Assembly: GCF_028435365.1 (NCBI RefSeq)
Contig: NZ_JAGTJJ010000001.1
Span: 744,001-808,000 of the forward strand
Direction: 5' to 3'
DNA length: 64,000 nucleotides
Origin: Polyangium jinanense
GTDB lineage: Bacteria; Myxococcota; Polyangia; Polyangiales; Polyangiaceae
A model generated the notes under the pieces. It was given only the letters and a program-made list of their open reading frames with translations, searched no databases and had not been told where the DNA came from. Numbering within the stretch: the stretch's first letter is position 1; each line of letters begins with the position of its first letter. Both the position numbers and the translations under genes were made by a program. This document shows positions 9,273-16,609 of this stretch, piece after piece.

Positions 9273-11120
9273 CTAGCCTTCCACGGCGACCTCGCCGCCG
9301 TGCGCGCGTACGCCGAGCTCCACTTTCCACTTTTCACCCGGCTTTTGCGGCTCGATCGGCACGGCCTCGACGAGCAAGGTCCCGACCTCCGTGATGCTCG
9401 ATCGCAGCCGCACGGGCACGACGTCTCCCTCGCGCCGCCCGTCGGCCGGCAAGGTCACTTCCATGGGCGCGAGCTCGTCGAGCTCGCCCTCGCCCCACGA
9501 TTCGAGCTCGACGCCGGCCGGGTCGTCCCGACGAACCGACGAGCCGAAGAACCGGAATCGCACGGGCTCGCCGACCACGACGCCGAGCTCCTGCGGCGGC
9601 AAGGCCGCCTCCGTGCCCTCTTCCATGCCGAACGGCGCGACGCAAAGCGCGGTGATCGGCGGTTCGATTCCAGGCACGGCCGGCACCGCGCTCTCGATGC
9701 CCACGTAATACGCGCGCGCCGTCCCGCCGCGAATGCGCAGGCCCCGGCCCTTGCGCACGAGCCCGTACGTGGCCGCGCCACGCGCGACCGCGAGGTCGAG
9801 ATCGGCCGCGGGCAAGACGCGCACCGGCTTTCCGCCGTCGGCCTCGAGCCATGCATTGAGGGTCGAGACGATCCGATCGGCGAGGACCTTGCCCTTCATG
9901 ACGCCGCCATTGAAGAGCAGGACCGTCGGGTGCAGGAGCGTGCGTCCCTCGTGCTTCGGAAACCCTTCGATCCGATCGAGCGCGCGCGCATGGCGGCCGA
10001 GGAACGCCGCGAGGTGGCGCGTGACGGCCGGGTCCTGCGCATACGGCAAGCCGAGCTGCGTGAGGCCGCCGCGGGCGCGTTGCGCGGGTCGGGCGTTTGC
10101 CCCGACGACCGGAAAAAACCCGTCGACGAGAATTTTTCCGACCTCGGATTGCGAGAGCTCGGTGCGCAAGGACGAGCCGAGGAGCTTTGCCCCGCGGCTC
10201 GGGACGACGACGGGCAAGCTCTCGATCGAGGCGTCCGAAAGCAGCCGCTCCTTGGCCCCGCGCGCCCCGTGCGTGAGCGCGATCATTTGCCATCGATCGA
10301 GCTCCTTGCCCTCGGCGACGAACTTCTGCCGCGCCACGTGCGCGAGCGCGAGGTCCATGTTGTCGCCGCCGAGCAGGATGTGATCCCCCACGGCCACGCG
10401 CTCGAGCGCGAGCGAGCCATTCACCTCGGTCGCAGCGATGGCCGAAAAATCGGTCGTGCCGCCGCCGACGTCGACCACGAGGATCACGTCGCCCGGGTGA
10501 ATGTATTTGCGCCAGTCCTCACCCGCGGCGTCGATCCAGGCATACAGCGCGGCCTGCGGCTCTTCGAGCAACGTGAGATCCTCGAACCCGGCGAGGCCCG
10601 CGGCCTCCACGGTGAGATCCCGCGCCGCCGCGTCGAACGAGGCCGGCACCGTGAGCACGATCTCCTGCGCCGAGAGCGATTGCTCCTTTCCTTGCCGATG
10701 CACCCACGCCTCGGCGAGGTGCTCCAGGTATCGCCACGAGGCCTCGACGGGCGAAATCTTCTCGACGTCCTCGGGCGCGCCGAGCGGCAAGAGCGCCGAT
10801 CGCCGGTCCACGCCCGCATGCGAGAGCCAGCTCTTCGCGCTCGACACGAGCCGGATCGGCGCGTCGATGCCACGCGTGCGGGCATATTCACCCACCACGA
10901 ACGTGCGCTCCGCGTCCCAGGGCAGACTCTGCGCGCCCTCGCTCTCGTGCGCGGCATAATAAAACGAAGGCAAGAGCACCCGCTCTTCCAGCGTGCCGCG
11001 GGCGACGAGCTGGAGGACGGGCAATACCTCGGCGCGCGGTTTTTCAGCCGCGCTCTCGGCGAACGCGAGGGCCGAATGGGTGGTGCCGAGATCGATACCA
11101 ACGACGAAACGAGCGGTCAC
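9273..11120 (-). CDS. Hsp70 family protein (615 aa)
   Basis: An Hsp70-like ATPase with GIDLGTTHSALAF at the N-terminus, DVGGGTTDFSAI as phosphate 2, GGDNMDLALAHVARQ and LLFNGGVMKGKVL. It has the nucleotide-binding domain and a beta-sandwich region but ends without the helical lid and EEVD-like tail of DnaK. I place the start at GTG 11120 (V-TARFVVGIDLG). Its GTGA overlaps the stop of the upstream DUF2760 gene by 4 bp, which implies translational coupling. Longer in-frame starts would run back across that gene. It is paralogous to the following gene (shared GGDNMDLALAH and VARGAATYG/VARGAVAYG stretches), probably an old duplication. The substrate is unknown. Confidence 0.88.
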   Translation of the reverse strand: MTARFVVGIDLGTTHSALAFAESAAEKPRAEVLPVLQLVARGTLEERVLLPSFYYAAHESEGAQSLPWDAERTFVVGEYARTRGIDAPIRLVSSAKSWLSHAGVDRRSALLPLGAPEDVEKISPVEASWRYLEHLAEAWVHRQGKEQSLSAQEIVLTVPASFDAAARDLTVEAAGLAGFEDLTLLEEPQAALYAWIDAAGEDWRKYIHPGDVILVVDVGGGTTDFSAIAATEVNGSLALERVAVGDHILLGGDNMDLALAHVARQKFVAEGKELDRWQMIALTHGARGAKERLLSDASIESLPVVVPSRGAKLLGSSLRTELSQSEVGKILVDGFFPVVGANARPAQRARGGLTQLGLPYAQDPAVTRHLAAFLGRHARALDRIEGFPKHEGRTLLHPTVLLFNGGVMKGKVLADRIVSTLNAWLEADGGKPVRVLPAADLDLAVARGAATYGLVRKGRGLRIRGGTARAYYVGIESAVPAVPGIEPPITALCVAPFGMEEGTEAALPPQELGVVVGEPVRFRFFGSSVRRDDPAGVELESWGEGELDELAPMEVTLPADGRREGDVVPVRLRSSITEVGTLLVEAVPIEPQKPGEKWKVELGVRAHGGEVAVEG

Positions 11121-11692
11121 AGCTCCACCTCCGCGGGCGCGAGGATCTTCGGGTCGTGCCCTTCCGTGGGCGTGGGCAGGTGGAGCTCCGCCACCTTCCA
11201 GCCCCGATGCTGGATCGTCCCTCGATAAGGAGGTTTGCCCTGCACGTTGCCCGTGAGCTTCACCTCGGCCGGAGAGAAGCCCGCCTCCAGCGTCACCTTT
11301 TGCCCCTCGTCCTCGCTCCGCACAGGAACGATCGTCACGTGGTCGTGGAGCGCCTTGCGGCATCCCTCGTGGACGACGCGGACGGCGGCGCCGATCTCGG
11401 CGTCGGGGAAGGTGGCGATGTCCTGCTCAAGGAAATCGACGAGCCTGCCCTCCCGCTGGAGGAGGGCGAGGAGCGAGAGCGCCGGGGAGAGGTCGGGTTC
11501 CGCGGGCTTTTTCGGCTCGGGTTTCTTGGCCTTTTCGGGCAGCTTGGCCGGCTCGGGTTCGGGGGGCGGGAGGGCCGGAACGGCGGCCTTGAACACGCGA
11601 GCCGCGAATTGGCCGTCGAACAGGATCCGAACCAGGCAGGCCCAGGCAAACCAGAGCCGTGTGGCGAGAGGGAGCGGGGCTTCTTCGGACAC
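11117..11692 (-). CDS. DUF2760 domain protein, first gene of the Hsp70-like operon
   Basis: A 191-aa protein. The N-terminus has one hydrophobic helix (TRLWFAWACLVRILFDG), then a Pro/Lys/Glu-rich linker (residues ~42-68, KPEPKKPAEP) and a C-terminal domain from about residue 70. That domain runs from SLLALLQREGRLVDFLEQD to RGTIQHRGWKVAELHLP and matches the DUF2760 family, commonly found beside Hsp70-like genes. It is coupled by a 4-bp overlap to the first Hsp70 gene, suggesting it works with that chaperone, perhaps tethering it to the membrane. The biochemical role is not known. Confidence 0.8.
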   Translation of the reverse strand: MSEEAPLPLATRLWFAWACLVRILFDGQFAARVFKAAVPALPPPEPEPAKLPEKAKKPEPKKPAEPDLSPALSLLALLQREGRLVDFLEQDIATFPDAEIGAAVRVVHEGCRKALHDHVTIVPVRSEDEGQKVTLEAGFSPAEVKLTGNVQGKPPYRGTIQHRGWKVAELHLPTPTEGHDPKILAPAEVEL

Positions 11693-11792
11693 GCGGGAAG
11701 GGTAACGCGTGCTGCGCGAAGGTGGGAGTTTCCGGCGAGCGGGTTTTGTTCGGACGGGTGGAAAGGGCGGCGTGAGCTCGGACGGGACGACC

Positions 11793-11907
11793 GGCGCGCG
11801 GGAGGCGTGGCACGCGCGGGGGTGGTCCCCCCGAACTCGGGGTCGCGGAGCGACCCCTCAAACAACAGGACCCACCACCCCCGCGCGTGCCACGCCTCCC
11901 GCGCGCC
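11793..11907. repeat. perfect 34-bp inverted repeat with an inner hairpin
   Basis: Arms at 11793-11826 and 11874-11907 are exact reverse complements over 34 bp (left arm starts GGCGCGCGGGAGGCGTGG). The 47-bp spacer holds a second perfect hairpin at 11839-11857 (GGGGTCGC, loop GGA, GCGACCCC). It lies downstream of the ATPase cassette and upstream of the DUF2760/Hsp70 operon. It lacks a T-tract, so a simple rho-independent terminator is not certain. A MITE/REP-like element or a chaperone-promoter structure are alternatives. The remaining ~100 bases of this spacer (11693-11792) show nothing else. Confidence 0.85.
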
Positions 11908-11931
11908 TCGATGCAGGTCAGGGAGACGGGC

Positions 11932-12432
11932 TCAGGTGAGGAGGAGGGTCTTGCCGGCGAAGAGGAGGCCACGCTTGCGGAGGGTGGTCTGGAGCTTTCT
12001 GTACTGGGGGGTGTGCGTGAGGATGTTGATACGGCCGGAGGCCAGCCAGTGGAGCTCGCGCGGGAGTGCTGCGAGTTGTCGCGCCGCGTCGTGCTGGAGG
12101 AAGGATTCCAGCCAATCGAGCTTCTTCTCGACGACCGAGACCTCGCTCGTCTCGGCGGAATGAACCTCGATGAAGTGGGCGATCACCTGCCCCGAGCGGT
12201 CGTACCCGACGACGTAGTCCCAGCGGTTGGACTCCGGATGGGTCGCCCGGCAGTCGCCGTCGATGTCCACGCTGCCGAGGATCTTGCCGGCGTCCTCTCC
12301 AGAGATCTGCCCCTTGCCTTCACCCCGCTTGATGGCCTGGAGACCGTCGCGGTGTTGCAGGGGCTTGCACGGGTTCACGGCGTCGCGGAACGTCTCTTTC
12401 GGCGGCCGGGCTTTCTTCTTGCCCGCCGTCAT
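11932..12432 (-). CDS. unknown 166-aa partner of the adjacent AAA ATPase, possible nuclease-like fold
   Basis: The second gene of a two-gene cassette; its ATG overlaps the ATPase stop by 4 bp (ATGA). The core around residues 50-110 reads DIDGDCRATHPESNRWDYVV, then VIAHFIEVHSAETSEV and a KKLDWLESFL helix. The order Asp - strand - Glu-x-His - helix with Lys recalls restriction-endonuclease-like folds, but the canonical ExK is ExH here, so nuclease activity is only an idea. A basic N-terminus and no membrane segment suggest a cytosolic protein. The cassette arrangement resembles ATPase-plus-effector defence pairs, with this gene as the likely effector or its regulator. I do not recognise a named family. 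Confidence 0.65.
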   Translation of the reverse strand: MTAGKKKARPPKETFRDAVNPCKPLQHRDGLQAIKRGEGKGQISGEDAGKILGSVDIDGDCRATHPESNRWDYVVGYDRSGQVIAHFIEVHSAETSEVSVVEKKLDWLESFLQHDAARQLAALPRELHWLASGRINILTHTPQYRKLQTTLRKRGLLFAGKTLLLT

Positions 12433-13595
12433 CGCGACACGGCCTCGCCGACAATCTGCGCGATACGCCCCGAGAAGCCACTGAGCCCGCCCCAGCCGGC
12501 GACGCTCGGGTCCGAGGAGCCGGGGTCCAGGGTAGAGATGTCTTCCGTGATCACGCCGGAGTTGGTGGGGTGAAAGTAGTAGGTGCGATACTTCTTTTGC
12601 AAAGCACTCTTTAAGAGTGCGGGCATGGACACTGTAAGCTGATCGATATTGAAGATATCACAGAGAGCTTTGACGCCGTTGTCAGGGGCCGTGCTGGAAA
12701 GCTCACGTATGGCCCACACGAGATCCAATACCACGGGTGAATGAGTTGACAAGATCACCCGATAATCCCGAACTAAGAGTTCCAGCACTAGTAACCCGAA
12801 GCTGACGATAGCCTGGGGGTGAAGCCCCATCTCTGGCTCTTCGATAATGACGGTATCAATGTCCCCCGCCCGTGACCTCCATGGCATGAGCGAGTAGAGA
12901 CCGAGCAACAGGGGAGTGAACTCTCGCTGCCCTGCAGACCATGCGTTATAAGGCAACGCAAAGTCGGCACCGGGAGGCTTCAGCGCAATTCTTTTGCGCA
13001 TTCCTTCTTTTTCCAAAACAATCTTCGAACCGACGTAAACGGATGCATCGACGACGGCATGTAAACCTGCGTCGAGACCCATCGGCTGTGGAAAACGGGA
13101 AAGCGATCTTGGGCGCCGAAAGGCGTCCTCCATAAACTTTCGGAGTGACTCGCTAAACTTGCGAATTGCATAGGGATCACCGGCTGCATAAGCCATAAAC
13201 GGCTTAGGCCAGCCGTCCTGAAGCACGAGCACTCGTTGCGCCGGGATCAGACATACAGTCTCCTTCAAGGAAGTTCCGCGGAGAGGAACCGCGACCTTTC
13301 TGAAGTCAAAGGGCTTACCGTTGCGAAGAACTACGGTATCCGTTTGAATCACGGTCTCCAGACCACCACCGAAGTAGAGGCCACAGTAGTCGCTAACGGG
13401 ATCGTCCCCATCCGACCAGTCGAAGCCGTACTCACCCAGCTCATACTCGATCGCCCCCGCATCCTGGATCGCCTTGAAGAGCTGAACAAAAAGGCTCTTG
13501 CCGGTGGCCTGCGGCCCGACGAGGACCGTGAGGTCCCCGAACTCGACATCACCTTTCTGGATGGGGCCGAAGCCCCGGACTTGCAGCCGCTTCAT
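12429..13595 (-). CDS. AAA/ABC-type ATPase (SMC-like), first gene of a two-gene cassette
   Basis: A 388-aa ATPase of the AAA_15/AAA_21 (OLD-like) class. Walker A is GPQATGKS at residues 27-34, the ABC signature-like segment is NAWSAGQREF, Walker B is DTVIIEEPEMGLHP, and the H-loop is ILSTHSPVVLD. No TOPRIM nuclease domain follows, so the effector activity must lie in the partner gene. The start is ATG 13595 (MKRLQVRGFGPI), matching family N-termini; an ATG at 13619 would add 8 residues. The base composition is lower than in the neighbours (25 G/C in the 60 bases 12601-12660 by hand count), suggesting acquisition by transfer. Its role is likely anti-phage or toxin-like, by analogy. Confidence 0.8.
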   Translation of the reverse strand: MKRLQVRGFGPIQKGDVEFGDLTVLVGPQATGKSLFVQLFKAIQDAGAIEYELGEYGFDWSDGDDPVSDYCGLYFGGGLETVIQTDTVVLRNGKPFDFRKVAVPLRGTSLKETVCLIPAQRVLVLQDGWPKPFMAYAAGDPYAIRKFSESLRKFMEDAFRRPRSLSRFPQPMGLDAGLHAVVDASVYVGSKIVLEKEGMRKRIALKPPGADFALPYNAWSAGQREFTPLLLGLYSLMPWRSRAGDIDTVIIEEPEMGLHPQAIVSFGLLVLELLVRDYRVILSTHSPVVLDLVWAIRELSSTAPDNGVKALCDIFNIDQLTVSMPALLKSALQKKYRTYYFHPTNSGVITEDISTLDPGSSDPSVAGWGGLSGFSGRIAQIVGEAVSR

Positions 13596-13627
13596 GGTCG
13601 CCTGTGCGCAGGCAACCACATGTCCGC

Positions 13628-13644
13628 GGATCGGTCAACGATCC
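13628..13644. promoter_or_regulatory. possible operator upstream of the ATPase cassette
   Basis: GGATCG-N5-CGATCC forms a perfect 6-bp dyad 33 bp before the ATPase start codon on the minus strand, where a repressor or autoregulatory site would be expected. It is short and could occur by chance in GC-rich DNA. Confidence 0.25.
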
Positions 13645-13701
13645 CACGGGAGCACGGGGCGAGCCGTCCCATCTCGAACCCGCCCCGCCCCGTCCGTCCC
13701 C

Positions 13702-14337
13702 TCACTCCTTCGGGCCGTCGTCTCCGCCGTCGTCCCCCCCGCTCGCCGCGCGCAGGTGGATTCGCTTGTATTCTTTCGACGACGGCCCGTGCACCTCGCG
13801 CACCACGCGCTTGAACGAGATGTACTTCTCGTAGGCGGGCCCGTAAGCCGTCGCGCGCGCGTTTTTGGCATTGGCGAGCGCCGTGTTCGCATCGACCGAT
13901 TCGCGGATTTCTTTGATCACCTGGGGCGCGCGCTGGCCGAAAACGCCGTTCACGATGTCGTCGGCCCACGGCGTCCCCAGGTGATCGTCGACGGCGTCGA
14001 GCAGGTCCTCGAGCGCGGTCACCTTGTCCGTGTCGGTCGGCTGCCGCTTGAGGGTATCGGGCACCTCCAACGTGGGCACGTAGGCCAATGCAACGGCGCG
14101 CGCCTCGCGATAAGGTTGGTCGATCGACACGAGCGCGGCATTCGCCTCCGCCCCCTCCTTGCCCGCCGCGCTCTCCCCGGCGATGACGGACTTGTGCGCG
14201 GTGAGAAACGCCTCCGCCGACCCCTTCAAGACATCCGTATACACCCGCGCCACCACCGGCCGCGCATTCGGGTCCGTGCCGAGCTCCTGGCATCGCGTGA
14301 GAATCCGGTGAAAACGCTTGTAGTCAATCGCACCCAT
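13702..14337 (-). CDS. hypothetical helical protein
   Basis: A 211-aa protein that I do not recognise. It is predicted to be nearly all helical, with no signal peptide or membrane segment, and ends in an acidic Gly/Asp tail (GGDDGGDDGPKE). Residues ~10-90 contain amphipathic helices (ARPVVARVYTDVLKGSAEAF) and residues ~100-180 a second bundle (KVTALEDLLDAVDDHL, PQVIKEIRESVDANTALANA). The start is the ATG at 14337 (MGAIDYKRF); a TTG one codon earlier is less likely. Codon use is typical of the surroundings, unlike the preceding ATPase cassette. Confidence 0.6.
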   Translation of the reverse strand: MGAIDYKRFHRILTRCQELGTDPNARPVVARVYTDVLKGSAEAFLTAHKSVIAGESAAGKEGAEANAALVSIDQPYREARAVALAYVPTLEVPDTLKRQPTDTDKVTALEDLLDAVDDHLGTPWADDIVNGVFGQRAPQVIKEIRESVDANTALANAKNARATAYGPAYEKYISFKRVVREVHGPSSKEYKRIHLRAASGGDDGGDDGPKE

Positions 14338-14495
14338 CAACCCATCCTCCCGACCAAGCGGCGTACGCTGGTTCGGTATGGACGGTACCAGAAGACCTGT
14401 GAGCCGAGTAGCAGAACCGTACGGCTGTACGCGATCGGCGTGGAGACGCCCCCGAGGACGGGGCGGACGTGCAGGGAGCGCGGCGGGGCGCGCAC

Positions 14496-14622
14496 GAGCG
14501 AAACGCGGTCGCGCGCGAGCAAAACGCTCGTCCGTGGGAGAAAAAGGCTCGCGGTCGAGGAGCAGAACGCAAACCCGCAGGAGCGAAACGCAAACCTGTA
14601 GGAGCGAAACGCAAACCCGTAG
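14496..14622. repeat. six degenerate 21-bp tandem repeats in a 471-bp gene-free spacer
   Basis: Units start with GAGCRAAACGC: five of 21 bp and one of 22 bp, the last two being nearly identical (GAGCGAAACGCAAACCYGTAG). They occupy the middle of the spacer 14338-14808, which otherwise holds no gene I can support. Either strand can be read as short Arg- or Ala/Pro-rich peptides only because the period is a multiple of three. Confidence 0.75.
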
Positions 14623-14808
14623 GAGGGCAGGCGTGTGATGTAGCTAGCTTTACTCGACGCGCGGGAAGGGAACGCGCGGAGGCGGTGAGCGAACGGCACG
14701 GGCGTTCGAAGGGCGGGCGCGTCGGTTTGTTGCGAGCGGTTTCGTGAGGGACGTGGGGGATGTCGTGTAGCTCTGGGCGCTTCTAGGCGGGGTGGGCGGG
14801 GGCCGCGT

Positions 14809-15114
14809 TCACTTCTCAAACGGCGGACGCGTCGGCTTCGGGTCCGTTTCGGCAGTCTTGCACCGCTCGAAGTCGTACGGGTTGCCCTCGTTGCAGAAGA
14901 TCAAGTTGTCGAAGCAGCAGGCAGGGCAATAGAGCTCCTCTTTTCGCTCGAAGCAGCCCTTGTAGCAATTCGTGGTCGGGAGGTCGCACTCCTCGCGCAG
15001 GACGACCTTCCCGGCATCGTTCTCGGGCCTCGACGCCTTGCTTGGGGACTCTTTGCAGCCGACGAGCAGCGCCAGGAACCATGTGATTACGAGCATGGCT
15101 CGATGCCTGTTCAT
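14809..15114 (-). CDS. Cys-rich lipoprotein A of a tandem pair
   Basis: A 101-aa exported lipoprotein. MNRHRAMLVITWFLALLVGC gives a signal peptide with lipobox LVGC. The mature part shows C-x3-C-x8-C-x2-C-C-x6-C-x10-C (from NCYKGCF to YDFERC), a seven-Cys pattern shared with the gene just upstream. It ends in a charged tail (DPKPTRPPFEK). I use ATG 15114; longer frames would run into the partner gene. The partner's stop codon lies only 4 bp before this start, so the two are probably co-transcribed. The disulfide-stabilised fold and role are unknown. Confidence 0.7.
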   Translation of the reverse strand: MNRHRAMLVITWFLALLVGCKESPSKASRPENDAGKVVLREECDLPTTNCYKGCFERKEELYCPACCFDNLIFCNEGNPYDFERCKTAETDPKPTRPPFEK

Positions 15115-15118
15115 GACG

Positions 15119-15361
15119 CTAATCTTCCTTGTCCGGGCAACTGTAAAAGCTATACGAGCCGGAGTCCGAGCTGCAAGCAACGGCGTTCTGGTTGCAGCAG
15201 GAGAAACACGCCGAGCCAGCGCCAGCCTTGAAGCAACTGTTCTGGCAAGCGCGCGCCTTTCTCTCGCAGGCCGTGAGCGGAGGGTCATCCGCATCGGAGC
15301 ACCCCCAACCCGCCACCATCACGACCCACACCCAAAGCACCAGCGCGCAAAGCTTCCGCAT
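15119..15361 (-). CDS. Cys-rich lipoprotein B of a tandem pair
   Basis: An 80-aa exported lipoprotein. MRKLCALVLWVWVVMVAGWGC is a signal peptide ending in a lipobox-like GWGC. The mature part repeats the C-x3-C-x8-C-x2-C-C-x6-C pattern of the next gene, with an 11-residue final spacing (SSDSGSYSFYS) before the last Cys. Except for the cysteines and a Phe after the second, little is identical, so the duplication is old or the fold is under strong disulfide constraint. The ATG at 15361 is chosen because upstream in-frame sequence is GC-biased and overlaps the divergent gene's leader. The function is unknown. Confidence 0.68.
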   Translation of the reverse strand: MRKLCALVLWVWVVMVAGWGCSDADDPPLTACERKARACQNSCFKAGAGSACFSCCNQNAVACSSDSGSYSFYSCPDKED

Positions 15362-15523
15362 CGCACCCGCCTCTACGGTCCCCTTATCCCCCTTCCCCCC
15401 GCACGCCACTTCTCTGCCTTTCCCCCGCTCACCCCTTCTTCCTCCTGCTCCCCTTCCCTGCCTCGACGTTGACCGGGGACGTGGGGGGCGGTAGCGTGGC
15501 GGGGAGGTTTGGGGGCGGAGTGC

Positions 15524-15910
15524 ATGCAACGTCGACGATGGTTCCTTCTCATCGCCGCCGTCGCCGTCTCCGCCTGCGGGCGTTCGGAATCCAATCGATT
15601 CACGCTCGAAGCCGGAAAGGTCGCGCGCGTGGAAAGTTGTCACCTCCGGGTGGACCATACGGTCCTCCGAGATGACGTCCGTTATGCGGCGCTCGCGTAC
15701 GTGTGTGACGTGCCCGCGTCAGCCCTGAACGAGAAGAGCTGGTGGGGCGACAAACCCCAGCCCTTGGGTTTCTCGATGAACGTGGGCGACTGCCTCCCGC
15801 TCGACACGGCTTATTATTGCGTGGAGGCGATCGAGGAGGACAAGGCGTCGTTCAAGGCGACGTACAAGAAGCCGCGGAAGGCCGAGCAACACCTGGAGCT
15901 GATCCGGTAG
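15524..15910 (+). CDS. small lipoprotein, hypothetical
   Basis: A 128-aa protein. MQRRRWFLLIAAVAVSACG is a signal peptide with lipobox VSAC. The mature domain has scattered cysteines (ESCHLRV, AYVCDVP, GDCLPLD, AYYCVEA) that could form two disulfides. GGAG at 15517-15520 precedes the ATG, which decides the start over an ATG 15 bp earlier. It is divergent from the Cys-rich lipoprotein pair and converges with the Fur-family gene. No family is recognised. Confidence 0.65.
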   Translation: MQRRRWFLLIAAVAVSACGRSESNRFTLEAGKVARVESCHLRVDHTVLRDDVRYAALAYVCDVPASALNEKSWWGDKPQPLGFSMNVGDCLPLDTAYYCVEAIEEDKASFKATYKKPRKAEQHLELIR

Positions 15911-15929
15911 CGGGAGGAGGGCACGCCCC

Positions 15930-16376
15930 TCACGCGCACCGATCACACGTCCCGCGGAACTGAATCTCCAGCCCCTTCTTGCGTAGCGCCCGCGGGATGC
16001 CGCGTGCTGGCTTCACCTCGACGATCTCGTCGGGCAGGCATGCCACCTCGCCGCAGCTGTTGCAGACGAAGTGCGGGTGCGTCCCGCTGTCGTGCTCGCC
16101 CCCTTCGCGCACCAGCTCGAAACGCCAGACGTGGTCGCCCACGTCGGTGCGTCGCACGAGACCGACCTCCGTCAGGTCGATCAGGTTGCGGTAGATCGTC
16201 GCGCGGTCCCAGCCCTCGGGCGCGAGCTCGGCGCACAGATCGCCGTGGCTCACGGGCGTCTTCTGCGCGAGCAGCCGGCGGAGCACGGCCAGGCGGGGAG
16301 CCGTCGCGCGCAGGCCCTTGGTCCGGACGAGCGATCGCAGCTCGTCAATGTTGGGAGGGTCGGTCGAGCGCGCCAT
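15930..16376 (-). CDS. Fur/PerR/Zur-family transcriptional regulator
   Basis: A 148-aa metal-dependent repressor. The N-terminal winged helix covers residues ~10-85 (LRATAPRLAVLRRLL, SHGDLCAELAPEGWDRATIYRNLIDL). The C-terminal metal and dimer domain has HPHFVCNSCGEVACLP and CDRC, giving the two CxxC pairs of the structural zinc site. It lacks the long His-rich segment of iron Fur, so PerR- or Zur-like sensing is possible; the metal cannot be told from sequence. No clear Fur box was found in the 233-bp spacer on its promoter side (16377-16609), which it shares with the divergent DUF4139 lipoprotein. Confidence 0.88.
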   Translation of the reverse strand: MARSTDPPNIDELRSLVRTKGLRATAPRLAVLRRLLAQKTPVSHGDLCAELAPEGWDRATIYRNLIDLTEVGLVRRTDVGDHVWRFELVREGGEHDSGTHPHFVCNSCGEVACLPDEIVEVKPARGIPRALRKKGLEIQFRGTCDRCA

Positions 16377-16609
16377 GCATGTTCCCTACCCCGACCACGG
16401 TCGGGTCGCAATGGGGACAGAGGAGAAGGAGCAACGCGGATGCTGTTGCAGATGTCCACCGTGTGTAAGGAGCTGGCCCCGTCGCCGTTCTTTCTGTCTC
16501 GAAGCCGCGGGACTCGGTTTACCATCCTCAGATCGTTGGGGCGGGTCGTTCGTCGAAGGGCCTTCGGCGCACCGCGCCTTCTGCTGGCTCGCACGTAGAG
16601 GTCTTCCCG

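Noticed and set aside
9655..9680. tRNA-like GGTTCGATTCC stretch
   Set aside because: It lies in the coding sequence of the first Hsp70 gene, with no acceptor stem or anticodon arm around it.
6753..11228. A 1,491-codon open frame on the plus strand opposite the two Hsp70 genes
   Set aside because: It is an antisense shadow of GC-rich coding DNA. Its product is Arg/His/Ala-rich, low in recognisable motifs, and crosses the boundaries of three well-supported genes.
11793..11907. The 34-bp inverted repeat as an insertion sequence
   Set aside because: The space between arms is only 47 bp, with no transposase, and no target-site duplication could be recognised. It is kept as a repeat of unknown nature.
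12604..12620. GCACTCT-TTA-AGAGTGC dyad resembling a CIRCE heat-shock operator
   Set aside because: The spacing is 3 instead of 9 bases and it lies inside the ATPase coding sequence, not at a chaperone promoter.
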